Assembly (NCBI GenBank): GCA_963791295.1
Contig: CAWBRY010000005.1
Coordinates: forward strand, 353,948-417,947
DNA from: CAWBRY01 sp963791295
Lineage (GTDB): Bacteria; Bacteroidota; Bacteroidia; Chitinophagales; Chitinophagaceae
Length of the DNA: 64,000 nucleotides
Reading direction: 5' to 3'
Made by a program: the position numbers and the translations under genes. The notes below the pieces were generated by a model, which saw only the letters and a program-made list of their open reading frames with translations, made no database searches and was not told where the DNA came from. Shown piece after piece: positions 11,499-21,666 of the stretch (position 1 is its first letter; every line of letters begins with the position of its first letter).

Positions 11499-12689
11499 CT
11501 AATTTTTCGCACAGCGGCAATTAAACCCATATCCTCGTCCGGTTTGAACGGTCAGTGCATTGTAGACATCATCGAAGAAAAAGTTGTTCGCAGTATTACC
11601 GTTGGCTGCTGTGCTGCTCCAATAATACCCGCCTACAAAGTTTGGAATTACTGAGCCATCAACTGAATTACGATAGCCGGATTGCGTAAGCTTCAGTCGT
11701 GAATCAAATGCAGATTGCGCATCAAAAATGATTTCAGTATTGATTAGGTTGTTCCATTCTGCCGCACTCGGCAGATGCCATCCTGAGCCGAGCGATAGGC
11801 ATGGATCCTTTCCATTGGTAGTTGAAGGAGTTATGCCCAACCACGTATTTGTTATAGCTCCACCGACACCCCACCATGAAGTAGTGGCACTCGTACCCTT
11901 GATAAAATTAGGATTGCCTGATGCAATGTGAGAAGGATTTTGCAAACTTGAACTACCCGCTATTGAGGGACTGCCAGGCATTTGGTGCCCATCGTCCCAG
12001 CGGCCCCATTGAAAATAGTGGCCGAATGACGCCTGGTCCGTGCTGCTTAACGCCACGTGCGGAGAGCCGACGTTTTGCTTCAACCAAATCTTTCCATCGG
12101 CTGCACGGACAGTGGCGTAGGTAACTTGCTGTCCGCGGTAAGAAAAGGTGATACACCCGGTTGAACCTGGCGCTGGACCGGGATCGCTGCAATTACCTGC
12201 AACCGGTGGTGAATTTAATACGGCGATTGACAAATTACACGCATAACTACCTCCAATACTCACCGGGATGATAATGAATCCTGCATTGACGGGCTTACCG
12301 GAAGCATTGAAAGTAATGGTGCCCGTACCCTTTTTCAATGTGCCTGCAGCAGTTTTTAGCGTGACCCCGTTCACTGTTGCACTCGTAAACGCCGGATATG
12401 GACCTCCGGGACTATTTACATAGTTCAGCGTAATGGTTGAAGTGGTGTTTACTCCTGCCACAAAATTGCCGGTAATCGAAGGATGACTGCAATTGTCGAA
12501 ATAAAAAGGTGGAGGAGGTGGCGGCGGATTATTACGACGCCTATCAGAAATTTCGGGATCCAAACGATTGTCGGGATAAGATGTTTTTTTACAACTCTGA
12601 ACAACCATAACAAGACCAATCATAAACATCATTACGGTGATGAACACGGTCGGTCTGTTAACCGGAGTTGCCTTTTGACTGATTTTCAT
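11499..12689 (-). CDS. Lipoprotein with Fibrobacter succinogenes major paralogous (FISUMP) domain
   Basis: I place the start at the ATG at 12689, because it gives a normal lipoprotein signal ending VVQSCKK; an upstream ATG would add 21 unlikely residues. A proline run (NNPPPPPPPFYF) links the lipid anchor to a beta-rich region (ITGNFVAGVNTTSTITLNY), which is followed by the FISUMP domain: WLKQNVGS, YFQWGRWDDG and the hallmark GSGWHLPSAAEWNNL, ending in FNCRCAKN. These domains are common surface modules in Bacteroidota and Fibrobacter, with no proven activity. It probably sits on the cell surface or in the outer membrane. Confidence 0.85.
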   Translation of the reverse strand: MKISQKATPVNRPTVFITVMMFMIGLVMVVQSCKKTSYPDNRLDPEISDRRRNNPPPPPPPFYFDNCSHPSITGNFVAGVNTTSTITLNYVNSPGGPYPAFTSATVNGVTLKTAAGTLKKGTGTITFNASGKPVNAGFIIIPVSIGGSYACNLSIAVLNSPPVAGNCSDPGPAPGSTGCITFSYRGQQVTYATVRAADGKIWLKQNVGSPHVALSSTDQASFGHYFQWGRWDDGHQMPGSPSIAGSSSLQNPSHIASGNPNFIKGTSATTSWWGVGGAITNTWLGITPSTTNGKDPCLSLGSGWHLPSAAEWNNLINTEIIFDAQSAFDSRLKLTQSGYRNSVDGSVIPNFVGGYYWSSTAANGNTANNFFFDDVYNALTVQTGRGYGFNCRCAKN

Positions 12690-12817
12690 AAAAAATGTTT
12701 TAGAAAATACTGACTCTTCAATGAGCCAGGCATTGTGAATATGAGAGCGCATTCACAAACCATCACCCCGTTTTGATAATCGGGGAAACGCAGATAGCGG
12801 TTGCCTAAAATCTGCGG

Positions 12818-14947
12818 CTATTTAGTAATTCCTTCCAACGTAAAGAGAAATGCATCTACCAATGCGATCTCTTTCAAATAATCAAAGCGACCGCTGGCAC
12901 CGCTATGGCCATAGTCCATATTCGTATGAAGCAAAAGCACATTTTTATCCGTCTTCATTGATCTGAGCTTAGCTACCCATTTCGCCGGTTCAAAATATTG
13001 CACTTGGCTATCATGCAAGCCGGTGGTCACCAACAAATTGGGGTAGTTTTTTCTTTCCACATTCTCGTAGGGATTGTAAGTCTTCATATAATTATAGGTA
13101 TCCTTATCTATTGGGTTGCCCCATTCATCAAATTCATTTGAAGTGAGTGGAATGTTTTCGTCCAGCATAGTATTGATCACATCAACAAAAGGAACCTGTG
13201 CAATGACCCCATGCCATAGGTCAGAGGCTATGTTAGTGATGGCCCCCATGAGCAATCCGCCGGCACTCCGGCCGTGCGCATACAAATGCGCTTTACTTGT
13301 GTACTTTTCCCTCACTAAATAATTAGCACAATCAATGAAATCGGTGAATGTGTTTTTCTTTTTCAGCAGCTTTCCATCTTCATACCATTGCCTTCCCATT
13401 TCTTCGCCACCCCGAATATGAGCCAGCGCATAAACAAAACCTCTATTCAACAGGGTCAACCGGGTTGAGTTGAATGTTGCCTCCATACTACTTCCATAGC
13501 TTCCGTAGCCGTATAACATCAGAGGCGCGTTCCCATCCTTCTTAAAGCCCCTTTTATAAACCAATGAGACCGGCACTTTGGTCCCGTCGCTGGCTGTTAT
13601 ATTCAATCGTTCCGTGATATAGTCTTTCGGGTTGTATCCGCCCAATACTATCTGTTGCTTCATCAACTTTTTTTGACGTGTCAGGGTATTGTAATCAAAG
13701 GTTGAAAAGGGGGTAACCAGGGATGTGTATTCGTATCGGAGGACATTCGTATTATATTCAGGGTTAAATCCGAACTCTGCGGAGTAAGCTGATTCCCCAA
13801 AATTGATGTAGTGCTCCTTGTTGTCTTTTAAATTCCTTATCCTCAATCTTACCAATCCATCTTTACGTTCATCGATGGCAATAAAATCTTTGAATTCCTC
13901 TACCCTCTGCAGCAATACATTCGGATCGTGCGGGATCAGCTCCTTCCAATTAGCTGAATCAGTCTTATCTAATGGGCATTCCATCAACCTAAAATTTCGG
14001 GCGCCACCCGCATTTGTGCGAACAAGAAATTTATTATTCAATGGCATCACATCATATAGCACCTCTTTCATGCGCGGCTGGAAAATTTTAAATTCATCAT
14101 TGGGTCTTGATGCATCGATCATCCTCGTTTCTGAAGAAAGAGTGGCGTTGGAATAAATAAATATATATTTATTGTTTTTGCTTTTTATCACCCCGATATA
14201 GTTGCTTTTGTCCTTCTCTTCGTAAACAACCGGATCGGCAGAGGGATCGTCACCAAGTTTGTGGCGTTGAATTTTTTCCGATAAAAGTGTAACTGGATTT
14301 TTAGCGGTGTAGAAAAATGTTTTATTATCACTGGACCAGCAGGGATCGCCTTCCGTATTGCTGATCACATCTTTTAGCAGTCCACCTGTTTCCAGGTTCT
14401 TAATATAAACAGTGTATTGCCTTCTGCTCACTGTATCCACACCATAAGCCAGTAATTTATTGTCTTCACTCACCTCAAAGCCGCCCGCCGAATAATAAGG
14501 ATGTCCTTCCGCCATTTGGTCGACGTCCAGCAATAGCTCTTCTTTGGCTGCCATGCTGCCTTTCTTTCTGCAGAATTTATAATATTGCTTTCCTTCAACA
14601 CTTCGATAATAGTAATAATAGCCGTTCCTAAATACCGGCACGCTTTCGTCTTTTTCTTTTATGCGCGCCTTCATTTCTGAATATAAATCGGCCTGGAACT
14701 TCTCTGTGGCACTCATCACCGTGTCGAGGTAGCGATTTTCAGCCTTTAGATAATTCACTACCTCCGTGCTGTCTGGTCCCTTTCCAAAATAATCATACAT
14801 CCAGTAGTAATTGTCAAGGACCGTATCGCCGTGTTGGATACGCCAATGTTCCTTTTTCTCGGCAACGGGAGCCGAGGCACTCTTGAATTGTGCCATCATT
14901 GGCACACAGCAAGGAAAGAAGATTGCCAAAATAAATAGTCTCGCCAT
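12818..14947 (-). CDS. S9A prolyl oligopeptidase / oligopeptidase B family
   Basis: The enzyme cleaves short peptides after Pro or basic residues. The ATG at 14947 gives a signal peptide (MARLFILAIFFPCCVPMMAQ); a longer start at 15,016 would put extra residues before it. A beta-propeller follows, then the hydrolase domain with nucleophile motif GRSAGGLLMG, and the charge-relay region ending HTNMDYGHSGASGRFDY with the catalytic His. Total about 709 residues, normal for the family. No frameshift is seen. The signal peptide suggests a periplasmic enzyme. It is followed by a short gap and the lipoprotein gene on the same strand. Confidence 0.92.
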   Translation of the reverse strand: MARLFILAIFFPCCVPMMAQFKSASAPVAEKKEHWRIQHGDTVLDNYYWMYDYFGKGPDSTEVVNYLKAENRYLDTVMSATEKFQADLYSEMKARIKEKDESVPVFRNGYYYYYRSVEGKQYYKFCRKKGSMAAKEELLLDVDQMAEGHPYYSAGGFEVSEDNKLLAYGVDTVSRRQYTVYIKNLETGGLLKDVISNTEGDPCWSSDNKTFFYTAKNPVTLLSEKIQRHKLGDDPSADPVVYEEKDKSNYIGVIKSKNNKYIFIYSNATLSSETRMIDASRPNDEFKIFQPRMKEVLYDVMPLNNKFLVRTNAGGARNFRLMECPLDKTDSANWKELIPHDPNVLLQRVEEFKDFIAIDERKDGLVRLRIRNLKDNKEHYINFGESAYSAEFGFNPEYNTNVLRYEYTSLVTPFSTFDYNTLTRQKKLMKQQIVLGGYNPKDYITERLNITASDGTKVPVSLVYKRGFKKDGNAPLMLYGYGSYGSSMEATFNSTRLTLLNRGFVYALAHIRGGEEMGRQWYEDGKLLKKKNTFTDFIDCANYLVREKYTSKAHLYAHGRSAGGLLMGAITNIASDLWHGVIAQVPFVDVINTMLDENIPLTSNEFDEWGNPIDKDTYNYMKTYNPYENVERKNYPNLLVTTGLHDSQVQYFEPAKWVAKLRSMKTDKNVLLLHTNMDYGHSGASGRFDYLKEIALVDAFLFTLEGITK

Positions 14948-15111
14948 AAATAATTTTTCTACGATGAATTGTATCAGAGGAAATTTAGTGAGAGCAAATC
15001 TAAAGGAATGATACAAATTTTAGGAAAGGAGCTACTATGAGGCTTAACTAGCCGAAAGCTCTCTCCTCTAATTCCGGGCTAAAATCGCGGGATATTTTGC
15101 TGCGTTAAAAG

Positions 15112-15690
15112 CTACCAATTGATCTTGTGCTCGGCAATCTCAGAAAGGTCTTGATCAACCTGCCTTTCTTCCACCAGAGTTTGCGAAAGTATATCTGCAG
15201 GTTCTTTGAGGTCCATCACTTTAGCCATTTGCACTAATTCACGATACTTAGCTATCACATATTGTTCTACTTTCTGCGCAGCTAATATGATAGCCATATC
15301 CCTGGTCATGCTTTCCGCTTCAGTCTGTTCCAACAGGGATTCTCCCTCTTTAACCAGGTCGACGATCGCTTCAGATTTTTTGGCCTGGACCTTCTTGCCT
15401 ATCAGCCGGAATATTTGTTCCAGTCTATTAAGATGTTCCTTCGTTTGAAAAAGATGTTCTTCTATGGCTAATTTTAGATCCTCGGCAGCGGCAACCTTGC
15501 GCATTTTGGGAAGGGCTTTGATGAGATATTTTTCTGCCCAGTAGATCTCTTTCAGTGCGACTGCAAAATATTTCTCGAGTTGGGTGATGTCCTGAGTGGC
15601 GCCACCTTCAACTCCAAATTCGCTCACCTTATCCGGTGCAATCCTGGCGTTTACCATTTCAAATAGGTTATTAGATATTAAAGATTTCAT
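15112..15690 (-). CDS. DUF892 / YciE-like ferritin-fold protein
   Basis: The 192-residue protein matches the DUF892 (YciE/YciF) family from about residue 35: YFAVALKEIYWAEKYLIKAL, EEHLFQTKEHLNRLEQIF and the late VEQYVIAKYRELVQMA, with repeated E and H positions of a ferritin-like four-helix bundle. Family members are linked to stress responses, but their activity is poorly known. It reads away from the GH116 operon; the 178-base gap probably holds both promoters. Confidence 0.9.
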   Translation of the reverse strand: MKSLISNNLFEMVNARIAPDKVSEFGVEGGATQDITQLEKYFAVALKEIYWAEKYLIKALPKMRKVAAAEDLKLAIEEHLFQTKEHLNRLEQIFRLIGKKVQAKKSEAIVDLVKEGESLLEQTEAESMTRDMAIILAAQKVEQYVIAKYRELVQMAKVMDLKEPADILSQTLVEERQVDQDLSEIAEHKINW

Positions 15691-15868
15691 TCAAAGGTAA
15701 TAAATGTTATGCTTCTGGATGCGGGATTTACCGAGAACTTAGTCACACCCAAACCAGATTTCTTGCTCTGTAATGTGGAAAATATTCCCGAAATCGTTGG
15801 ACCATTCTCATCTTTTGTACCTTACAGATCGCAAACATTTTACATTCAACAATTATTAATCAGGCTTC

Positions 15869-18507
15869 ATGAAAAAGAAACCTGGTCGACGCGAATTCCT
15901 AAAAAAAATTGGGGCCGGAGGTGCGGCTTGTACCTTAATGCCAACCTCTATGCTGGCGGCCTCCGGAAAAAATACGGATGCGGCAAATCAATCCGGCGGC
16001 ATACAGGATCAGCAAAATCCAAACAGAAGAGCCTATAATTCAAAGTATCAGGGAGATTTTTTGAACCGGCTAGCCTTCCCGCTGGGTGGACTTGGTGCAG
16101 GAATGATCTGCTTTGAAGGAGCCGGAGCAATTTCCCATGTATCTATCAGAAACAAACCCGAAATCTTTAATGAACCCGGAATGTTTGCTGCCATATTCGT
16201 AAAAGGGTTAAAGAATGGCGCCAAATTATTGGAAGGTCCCGTGCCCCAGTGGAAAAAATTTGGCCAGAGAGAATCTGGTAATGGACTCGGTGGTGCAACG
16301 ACCGGGCTGCCACATTTTCGCCAGGCTACCTTTTTAGCCAGATTCCCCTTCGCTTCGCTCGATATCGAAGATGCAGATCTGCCCATTAAAGTTGGGCTGA
16401 GCGCTTGGAGTCCATTTATTCCAACCGAAGAGAATGATTCCGGATTGCCGGTCGCAGCACTTGAATATAAATTTAAGAATGCGGGCAACTCAGCATTAGA
16501 ACTGGTTTTTTCATTCAATAGCAAGAATTTTTTAAGCATTGAAAAAGGTAAAAATAATATTGCCTCCATCAAAAATGGATTTGTATTGTCTGAATCAGGA
16601 AGCGAAGAGAAACCTTATCGATCAGACTTTGCTGTTTTCAGTGATGATGAAAAAACGGTTGTAGATCATTGCTGGTTTCGGGGAGGATGGTGGGATCCGT
16701 TAACAATGGCATGGAATTCTGTAAAAAATGGATTGGTGAAATCAGTTGCGCCGGTAGAAAAAGATGCTCCCGGCGCCAGTTTATATGTACCGTTCACAAT
16801 TAGGTGCCGGTAAGGAAAAGACCATCCGCCTGATGCTATGCTTGGTACACACCTGATTCCGAGCAGACACACGGCAACATGGGTATCCGGAAAGAGAATT
16901 GCGATTCTCAAACGGGTTGCTGCAATTCACCTGGTGATCTGATGTTAGACAAATACGATCAGGATTTCAATGGAAAATTTTATAAACCCTGGTATAGCAG
17001 CCGTTTTAATAATATCGATGAAGTGGCCACCTATTGGAGTGAGCACTATGATCAGTTGAAGGAAAGGTCTTTGCTTTTCAAAAATGCTTTTTATGCCAGC
17101 ACTCTTCCTCCCGAAATCATGGAAGCGGTAGCTGCAAACCTCACGATTTTGAAATCCCCAACTGTCATGCGCCAATATGATGGGCGCTTGTGGAGTTTTG
17201 AAGGATGCGGAGATAGCGGAGGTTGTTGCCATGGTTCCTGTACACATGTATGGAATTATGCGCAAGCGATTCCTCATTTATTTCCAACACTGGAAAGAAG
17301 TTTGCGTCATACTGAATTTTGCGAGAGCCAAAGTGTAGAAGGCCATCAGAATTTTCGTGCGACATTGCCTATTCAACCTGCCACTCACGATTTTCACGCT
17401 GCTGCCGACGGTCAGTTGGGCGGGATCATGAAAGTATATAGAGAATGGCGAATCAGCGGCGATGATGTATGGCTGGGAAAAATGTATCCGATGGTGAAGA
17501 AGAGCATGGATTATTGCATTCAGACCTGGGATCCCCGTCATGCAGGAGTGATCGAGGAGCCACATCATAATACTTATGATATTGAATTCTGGGGACCCGA
17601 TGGAATGCACGCCAGTTTTTACCTCGGAGCGTTGCATGCCATCATTACCATGGGAAGATTATTAAGCAAGAATGTTACCGTTTACGAAGATCTATTGGCG
17701 AAAGGCAAGAAAATAATGGAGACAGAATTATTTGATGGAGAATATTTTATTCAAAAAATAAAAGTGGATGGCCTCACTGCAAAAAACCCGGCAACGGGTC
17801 AATCCTTTGGTGGTGAGTATTCAAAGGAAGCGAAAGAACTGCTGGAAAAGGAGGGCCCTAAATATCAATATGGAACGGGTTGCCTCTCCGATGGCGTATT
17901 GGGCGCATGGATCTCAGCCATGTGCGGATTAAGTGATGTGATCGACCCGGTAAAGATAACGAGTCATTTATTAGCCGTTCATAAATACAACCTGAAGAAA
18001 GATCTCAGTGAACATGCCAATCCCCAGCGACCGGCATACGCATTCGGAAATGAAGGTGGCCTGTTGCTTTGTTCCTGGCCAAAGGGAGGAAAGCTTTCCC
18101 TTCCTTTCGTTTATAGCGATGAAGTGTGGACCGGCATTGAACACCAGGTAGCATCGCACCTGATGCTGATGGGTCACGTAAAAGAGGGTCTAGAAATTGT
18201 CCGTGCCTCCCGTGATCGCTATGACGGACGAATCAGGAATCCATTTAATGAATATGAATGCGGGCATTGGTATGCGCGGGCTTTCTCCAGTTATGGCTAT
18301 TTGCAAGCGCTTACTGGAGTACGTTATGATGCAGTTATAAAGACGTTGTTCATTCATTCAAGGGTTGGAGATTTTACATGTTTCCTTTCCACTGCCACCG
18401 GCTTTGGTACGGTAACGTTGAAAGCTGGAAAGCCGATTATCAAAACTTATTACGGGAAATTAGATGTTGATCACACGATCATTAACGGGAAATCTTATAA
18501 TCCATGA
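15869..18507 (+). CDS. GH116 glycosidase (beta-glucosidase/glucosylceramidase type), frameshifted
   Basis: The two halves, 15,869-16,813 and 16,879-18,507, are one GH116 protein. The N-terminus has a twin-arginine signal (GRREFLKKIGAGGAACTL), then the beta-sandwich GH116 N-domain (FLNRLAFPLGGLGAGMICFEG). The catalytic domain has EEPHHNTYDIEFWGPDGMH, where the family nucleophile glutamate lies, and GCLSDGVLGAWISAM, which should hold the acid/base aspartate. Between the halves two frame changes are needed; the reading continues as LGAGKEKTIRLML, so sequence error is likely. Family members cleave beta-linked glucose or xylose from glycosides, here after export. It is the first gene of a plus-strand operon and overlaps the next gene by four bases. 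Confidence 0.88.
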
Positions 18508-18848
18508 TGGAGATCGAAAAAAACAGGGTGGTTGCTATTCGGTATATCATGAAAAATAGCCAGGATGAGATCCTGGAAGATACGATGGCAGGTTCGCCAG
18601 TAAATTATCTTCACGGATCAGAAACAATTCTTCCGCTATTACAATTGCAACTGAACGGATTGAAGCCTGGAAATAAAAAAATAGTCACTTTGCCTGCTAC
18701 TTCCGGCCTGACGGACGAAGATTTTATTTTTGATGTGATTATCGATGACGTACGTGCCGCGATGGATGAAGAAATCATGCTAGGTTACCCCGTAAAGCTA
18801 AATCTTCAGAGATGTGAAGCTGATTGTGATTGCTATACGATTAAATAA
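18504..18848 (+). CDS. FKBP-type peptidyl-prolyl isomerase, SlyD-like, short
   Basis: The start ATG overlaps the TGA of the GH116 gene (ATGATGG), a clear sign of coupled translation. At 114 residues it has the FKBP/SlyD start (MMEIEKNRVVAIRYIMKNSQDEILEDT), GSPVNYLHGSETILPLLQLQLNGLKPG, and a C-terminus rich in Cys and acidic residues (RCEADCDCYTIK). It is shorter than SlyD, and the insert-in-flap chaperone domain appears reduced. The Cys-rich tail could bind metal, as SlyD does, which fits the neighbouring G3E GTPase. It is probably cytoplasmic, as no signal is seen. Confidence 0.85.
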   Translation: MMEIEKNRVVAIRYIMKNSQDEILEDTMAGSPVNYLHGSETILPLLQLQLNGLKPGNKKIVTLPATSGLTDEDFIFDVIIDDVRAAMDEEIMLGYPVKLNLQRCEADCDCYTIK

Positions 18849-18865
18849 AGGAATAAACAATATCC

Positions 18866-19921
18866 ATGCAAATTCATTTATTGACTGGTTTCTTAGGCAG
18901 CGGAAAAACAACAGCCATTCATCAGGCTTATCGCCTTTTATCAGCCAACGGGATCAAGACCGGTATCATTACCAATGACCAGGGCAGCGTATTGGTTGAT
19001 GGAAATTTTTTCAATAACCAGGATATCCCCAGCAGACAGGTCATGAACGGATGTTTCTGCTGCAATTACAATGACCTGGATGCGAATATTGAGTCATTGA
19101 TAGAAACAAATGGCACACAGGTCATTTTTGCGGAATCGGTGGGTTCGTGTACAGATATTGTGGCGACCGTACTAAGACCCTTATTGCGGTTCAGACCACA
19201 GGCAACGACGACAGTATCCACGTTTGCAGATGTAAGACTTTTGGAATTGATACTCAATGGTGCGGGAGGATTTGATGAGTCGGTCCGTTATATTTATTTA
19301 AAGCAACTTGAGGAGGCAGGTATTGTTGTGATCAATAAAACGGATCTGGTCAATCAATCAAAATTGATGGAAATAAAAACTTTGATGGAGGAAAAATTTG
19401 GAGGCAAGGAGTTGCTCTATCAAAATTCAATGGACCCCCAGCAAATAAGGAATTGGTTAGATCGATTGGATGAATTTCGGTTTACGGGATTGAAGCCCCT
19501 CACCATCGATTACGATATATATGCTGAGGGTGAGGCCAGGCTCGCCTGGTATGACCAGGAACTTGAACTGTATACTTCAGATAACAGTGCTTTGCAGCAG
19601 ACCGAAGAGCTGATCAATCTCATTTATGAAAAGATCTTTGCCGGCTCTTATTCGATAGGACATCTCAAATTCCTGGTTGATGGAAAGCAGAAGGTAAGTT
19701 TTACATCGCCGATCCAGGAGAGAATAGCGCTGGAGATTAAGCCAGTTAAGATGGCTTCACTATTAATAAATATCCGTGTCCAGGTAGAGCCAGCGACAAT
19801 GGAGGAACTGATTTCGGAAGCAATCAAAGAGATAGAACAAAAATCCGGTTGTAAAATTATCACCAACAGTTTATCTGCTTTTCAGCCTGGATACCCCAGG
19901 CCAACCTATCGAATCGAGTAA
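18866..19921 (+). CDS. G3E-family GTPase (CobW/metallochaperone type)
   Basis: The protein has the P-loop GFLGSGKTT at residues 8-16, the metal-binding CxCC motif at Cys63, Cys65 and Cys66 (NGCFCCNYND), and the guanine-specificity motif NKTD. This is the pattern of COG0523/CobW GTPases, which deliver metals such as zinc or cobalt to client enzymes. At 351 residues it is full length. It starts 17 bases after the FKBP gene and ends three bases before the antiporter start, so the group is an operon. The client protein and the metal are not shown by the sequence. Confidence 0.9.
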   Translation: MQIHLLTGFLGSGKTTAIHQAYRLLSANGIKTGIITNDQGSVLVDGNFFNNQDIPSRQVMNGCFCCNYNDLDANIESLIETNGTQVIFAESVGSCTDIVATVLRPLLRFRPQATTTVSTFADVRLLELILNGAGGFDESVRYIYLKQLEEAGIVVINKTDLVNQSKLMEIKTLMEEKFGGKELLYQNSMDPQQIRNWLDRLDEFRFTGLKPLTIDYDIYAEGEARLAWYDQELELYTSDNSALQQTEELINLIYEKIFAGSYSIGHLKFLVDGKQKVSFTSPIQERIALEIKPVKMASLLINIRVQVEPATMEELISEAIKEIEQKSGCKIITNSLSAFQPGYPRPTYRIE

Positions 19922-19924
19922 TTT

Positions 19925-21523
19925 ATGCTGCATGATAATCTATTGTTGGTAATTGGACTCTTGATGGGAGTAGCCTTGTTAGCAATGGCCAGCAACCGTC
20001 TCCAAATCCCCTATCCCATCTTATTGGTCATTAGCGGTCTTGCTATCAGCTTTGTTCCCGGCATTCCTTCCATCAGGCTGGAACCCGACCTGGTATTTCT
20101 CATCTTTCTTCCTCCTTTATTATATTCTGCTGCATGGAATACGTCCTGGAATGACTTCTGGAAAATGAAGCGCCCGATTTTTCTTTTATCATTTGGCCTG
20201 GTAATTTTTACTTCAGCTGCTGTAGCATTCGTCTCCAATGCGATTATTCCGGGTTTTTCCCTGGCGTTTGGATTCCTGCTTGGTGGTATCATTTCTCCCC
20301 CCGATGCGGTAGCTGCCACCTCGGTATTGCAAGGATCGCAAGCCCCGAAACGAGTAGTAACTATTCTTGAGGGCGAGAGCCTGGTCAATGATGCATCCAG
20401 CTTAATTGTATTCCGGTTTGCCCTCGCAGCGATCTTGACCGGGCAATTTCACCTGGGGGTAGCGGCTAAATCATTTGCGATCGTGGCGCTTATGGGTATT
20501 GTCATAGGATTGGTGATTGCTCTTATCATTTATTATGTCCACACCTTTTTCCCCACTACTCCCAGCATAGATGCAGCGATCACCATTATCACTCCATATA
20601 TAATGTATATCTCCGCAGAGTATTTTCATTTTTCCGGAGTATTGGCGGTAGTAAGCGGGGGATTGTTTCTTACCTATCGGTCAAATATCATGTTCAGCTA
20701 TGAATCCAGGCTTCAATTGGCAGGACTTTGGGAAACGCTGGTGTTTTTATTAAATGGGCTGGTATTTATTCTCATTGGCTTGCAGTTACCCGGAATTATC
20801 AAAGGACTGGGAAGCGATTCTGTAGGAGAGGCGATTATGTATGCGTTGGTCATCAGTCTGCTGACAATTATAATCCGTGTCATCTGGGTTTTCCCCGGCG
20901 CTTACCTGCCGAGGTGGTTATTCAAGAGTATTCGCGATACGGAGCCCAATCCCGGATGGAGGAATGTCTTGTTGGTAGCCTGGAGTGGAATGCGGGGAGT
21001 AGTTTCCCTTGCTTCTGCCCTGGCGATTCCACTGGTATTATCGGATGGTAAACCCTTTCCCCATCGGGATCTTATTTTGTTTATCACCTTCGCGGTAATA
21101 CTCGTTACCCTTGTATTGCAGGGCCTTGGTCTTCGACCACTCATCAGGTATTTGAAGATTGAAACCAACGATAAGGAGAAGGAGAAATTACAAGGCACTA
21201 CTTTACGAATTAGCCTGGCCGAATCTGTATTATCTTATTTAGATACAAATTATCCCGAAGAAACCCAGCACAATGAAACGTATAAAAGAGTGAGGGACCG
21301 GTATCAGAGAATGATCGAAATTGGAAAGCAGAAATTGGAGAGCGATACAGAAGAGGATCAAACCGCTGGCTTTCTTTCGGACTACCGGCAGATGTTGTTG
21401 GAATTGATTCACATTCGAAGGAGGGAGTTGAATTATTTCAGGCATAAGGGAGAATATAGTGAAGAGTTGATCCGCGAAAGGGAGTGGGAATTGGATTTGG
21501 AGGAAGCAAGGTTGAGGAATTAG
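19925..21523 (+). CDS. CPA1 family Na+/H+ antiporter (NhaP/YjcE-like)
   Basis: The 532-residue protein has about 12 hydrophobic helices and CPA1 landmarks: GGIISPPDAVAATSV, ESLVNDASSLIVFRFA (the ion-binding ND pair) and WSGMRGVVSLASALAIP. The C-terminus is a charged cytoplasmic tail ending in EREWELDLEEARLRN. It exchanges protons for sodium or potassium at the inner membrane. It is the last gene of the GH116-FKBP-G3E operon, three bases after the GTPase stop. An AT-rich repeat array starts eight bases after its stop. Confidence 0.93.
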   Translation: MLHDNLLLVIGLLMGVALLAMASNRLQIPYPILLVISGLAISFVPGIPSIRLEPDLVFLIFLPPLLYSAAWNTSWNDFWKMKRPIFLLSFGLVIFTSAAVAFVSNAIIPGFSLAFGFLLGGIISPPDAVAATSVLQGSQAPKRVVTILEGESLVNDASSLIVFRFALAAILTGQFHLGVAAKSFAIVALMGIVIGLVIALIIYYVHTFFPTTPSIDAAITIITPYIMYISAEYFHFSGVLAVVSGGLFLTYRSNIMFSYESRLQLAGLWETLVFLLNGLVFILIGLQLPGIIKGLGSDSVGEAIMYALVISLLTIIIRVIWVFPGAYLPRWLFKSIRDTEPNPGWRNVLLVAWSGMRGVVSLASALAIPLVLSDGKPFPHRDLILFITFAVILVTLVLQGLGLRPLIRYLKIETNDKEKEKLQGTTLRISLAESVLSYLDTNYPEETQHNETYKRVRDRYQRMIEIGKQKLESDTEEDQTAGFLSDYRQMLLELIHIRRRELNYFRHKGEYSEELIREREWELDLEEARLRN

Positions 21524-21530
21524 GGGAAAT

Positions 21531-21586
21531 GATTATTAATTATTGATTATTAATTATTGATTATTAATTATTGATTATTGATTATT
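21531..21586. repeat. Tandem 7-nt array (GATTATT/AATTATT), eight units
   Basis: The units alternate GATTATT and AATTATT three times and end with two GATTATT, all in exact 7-base register. It lies eight bases after the stop of the antiporter gene, at the convergent end with the next minus-strand gene. Confidence 0.8.
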
Positions 21587-21620
21587 TAAAATTAAAATAC
21601 TCGATGCTCAATGACGTTAA

Positions 21621-21666
21621 ACTCACAACTCACCACTCACAACTCACCCACTCACCACTCACCACC
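21621..21666. repeat. 7-nt array (ACTCACA/ACTCACC) at a stop codon
   Basis: The units are ACTCACA, ACTCACC, ACTCACA, ACTCACC, then one extra C and further ACTCACC units. It touches the TGA stop of the minus-strand lipoprotein gene at 21,667. It closely resembles the array at 10,448-10,530. Confidence 0.75.

Noticed and set aside
12770..12795. Hairpin CCCCG/CGGGG between lipoprotein and oligopeptidase genes as a terminator
   Set aside because: The stem is only five bases with a ten-base loop and has no T-run in the direction of transcription.
21531..21666. Possible CRISPR array
   Set aside because: Units are 7 bases long and have no spacers; no cas gene is present.
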